From positions 52,378 through 116,377 of the forward strand of contig NW_001865068.1 in assembly GCF_000002865.3 (NCBI RefSeq): a DNA stretch of 64,000 nt, written 5' to 3'. Of this stretch, positions 58,705 through 64,000 are shown one piece after another. This stretch comes from Monosiga brevicollis MX1. Its lineage: Eukaryota > Opisthokonta > Choanoflagellata > Craspedida > Salpingoecidae. Every line of letters begins with the position of its first letter. Position 1 is the stretch's first letter. A program made the translations under genes and the position numbers. The notes below the pieces were generated by a model. It did no database searches and was not told where the DNA came from. It was given only the letters and a program-made list of their open reading frames with translations.

Positions 58705-59529
58705 GAGCAAGGAGGCAGAGTCAGGTAGAAGCGGGGATGATGACGGTGATGAGCATGCCAGCATGTCGTGAGCAGAGCGGAAAGGTGCAGGTGGTTAGCC
58801 TAAACCAGTCTCTTTCTGACTGGGTCTGTGCCACGTCACACGAAAAGAAAAAAAAAACCAACCTGGGCAACTTGGACCGCGCTCATAAAGTCAATCTGTC
58901 CCTTGGGCTGGACGTTGTGAGCTGCTGCTAGCAGTGGGCCCTGATCCGAGGCCAGCGTCACCAACACACGGCGCCTAGAATCGGGAAACGCAAAGTTGAG
59001 GTGACCACATAAAAAATAAAAAAATAAAAATCACAAATGAGCAAAAAAAAAAAAAAAAAAAGAGCAAAAGGAAAAATTAACAGCCATCACCAAAGGCCAC
59101 GTCAACATAATGAGGCTTCAGTCATGTGCACCAGAAGCCAAGAGCCAGTGATAACCGTGTGGGTGGCGACAAGTGTGGCGAAAGCTAACGACAGGGTCGC
59201 AGGTGCCCCGCACCCATTGGCGGCTGGAGGCCAACGAGGCGGGACGTACTGTGCCATGGTCATCAGGCCGACTGAGTTTTCCGGGTGTTCGCGGATTTTG
59301 CTACCACAGAGCATGTTGCAGGCATCCTTCTGGGCAGCCAAGCGGGTGGGCGAGAAGTCACCATTGCGCATATACTCGCTGTCATCCAGACTGCAGGTCG
59401 GGGGTCAAGCGCACAGGACGGGGGAGCGGTCAGCGTCAGCCAGTGGCGCAAGGGTGCATCATGAAGTGTTCAAACTCGAGCATGCGCTCTCTCGCTCCGC
59501 TCGTACCAGACGATGGTGGCTTCCGGCAT
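56723..59529 (-). CDS. PSMD4: 26S proteasome ubiquitin receptor Rpn10
   Basis: Ubiquitin receptor of the 19S regulatory particle. Eleven exons on the minus strand: 59507-59529, 59250-59390, 58863-58974, 58543-58629, 58385-58453, 58058-58279, 57800-57944, 57628-57707, 57364-57451, 57016-57119, 56723-56881; 409 aa (human 377). The N-terminal VWA domain has [60 protein letters not shown] and [11 protein letters not shown]. Three ubiquitin-interacting-motif-like helices follow: [16 protein letters not shown] (about 215-230), [15 protein letters not shown] and [13 protein letters not shown]. The C-terminus [20 protein letters not shown] then a KKDDKKD tail matches the family. The start is the first ATG before the VWA strand; its exon carries 23 coding bases. 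Confidence 0.96.
58679..58703. repeat. (GA)n microsatellite in a PSMD4 intron
   Basis: GA repeat within the intron 58630-58862. Confidence 0.9.
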
Positions 59530-60101
59530 GACGGCTGTTGTTCAAGAATGCTTTCGTCTTGCACGAGGGGCGAGAAGAAAAGTCTTGGTGAGTGAGCAGG
59601 AAGGTCTCTGCCGTTTCCCAAAACACCACGACACACTGAACACAAATGCAAGCGGGAAGAAAGACAAGAGAGATGAAGAGCTACCAAATGACAACAACAA
59701 AAGTGGTATACGAACACAGTGATCATAACTTCCAATTTTGGTCATGTGTGACAAAAGTCACAGTTCTTCCCCTTTCCTTTTTGCACAATTCCACCCCTTC
59801 CTCCTCGAGCTCGAATCTCCTCACATCAGCGGTAGCGGTAGCGGCAGCGGCGGCGGCGTTAGTGTGTGGTGGGGGTTTGGAATTTTCTGCTCAAAGGCCA
59901 TTGAGATTGCCATTGGGTTGCCATTGGGTTGTCACTGATTTGAGGCGGTAGATGCCCAGGTGAGTTGAGCATGCACATTGTGTGGCACGATCGCCGCCAT
60001 ACCCCACCTGAGCTGGCTCGCCAGCCGCGCGCTTGTTGGCTCACTCACGGCCGGGCGGTCCCGCAGGTTCATGGCGGACCGTATGGAACGGCAAAGACAA
60101 C
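59530..60101. promoter_or_regulatory. Divergent intergenic region between PSMD4 (-) and the MLK gene (+)
   Basis: 572 bp between start codons. Contains a GCGGTA/GCGGCA-type short repeat near 59828-59853 and two adjacent copies of TTGCCATTGGGTTG-like sequence near 59908-59932. No known element was identified. Confidence 0.45.
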
Positions 60102-63978
<3,877 letters not shown>

Positions 63979-64000
63979 GTTCAGTTTTTGTGTTTGGTTG

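Overview
The window looks like nuclear DNA from an intron-rich, flagellated unicellular relative of animals, most likely a choanoflagellate. It is gene-dense and moderately GC-rich, with mostly short GT-AG introns (about 50-230 bp). It carries animal-type genes (a mixed-lineage kinase with a CRIB motif, ACAP-like ArfGAP, AAGAB) next to motile-flagellum genes (IFT172, an outer-arm dynein heavy chain, a SAXO-like microtubule protein). Family names come from motif recall, not a database search. Exons were assembled by hand from splice signals, reading frame and family alignment. In nine genes the exon lengths sum to whole codons: GLDC 1004 aa, ChaC 216 aa, AAGAB 362 aa, IFT172 1756 aa, PPIL2 544 aa, PPP1R11 111 aa, dynein 4636 aa, PSMD4 409 aa, MLK 932 aa.

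Layout: 1-292, 3' end of a low-complexity gene (+). 455-740, two tandem tRNA-Ala(AGC)-like genes with an odd T arm. 1451-6630, GLDC (-). 7805-8932, ChaC-type gamma-glutamylcyclotransferase (-). 9586-12587, SH3-PDZ-PH adaptor (+). 12860-14620, AAGAB (-). 15291 to about 18430, SAXO-like repeat protein (-). 19397-24333, BAR-PH-ArfGAP (-). 25119-33514, IFT172 (+). 33922-35862, unknown intronless Ser/Pro/Arg-rich protein (-). 36902-40023, PPIL2 (+). 40285-40900, PPP1R11 (+). 41454-55732, DNAH5/8-type dynein heavy chain (-). 56723-59529, PSMD4/Rpn10 (-). 60102-63978, MLK-type MAP3K (+).

Shared themes: three genes serve the flagellum (transport, motor, axonemal scaffold). Two act in ubiquitin or protein quality control (Rpn10 and a U-box cyclophilin). 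Three act in trafficking or small-GTPase signalling (ArfGAP, AAGAB, CRIB kinase). There are three divergent gene pairs: ChaC/SH3-PDZ-PH, ArfGAP/IFT172 and PSMD4/MLK. No viral, transposase, CRISPR or operon-like features were seen. The most unusual items are the tRNA pair, the one-exon-per-repeat SAXO-like gene, the nearly intron-free giant dynein gene, a nest of inverted repeats upstream of PPIL2, and a recurrent 10-mer in intergenic DNA.
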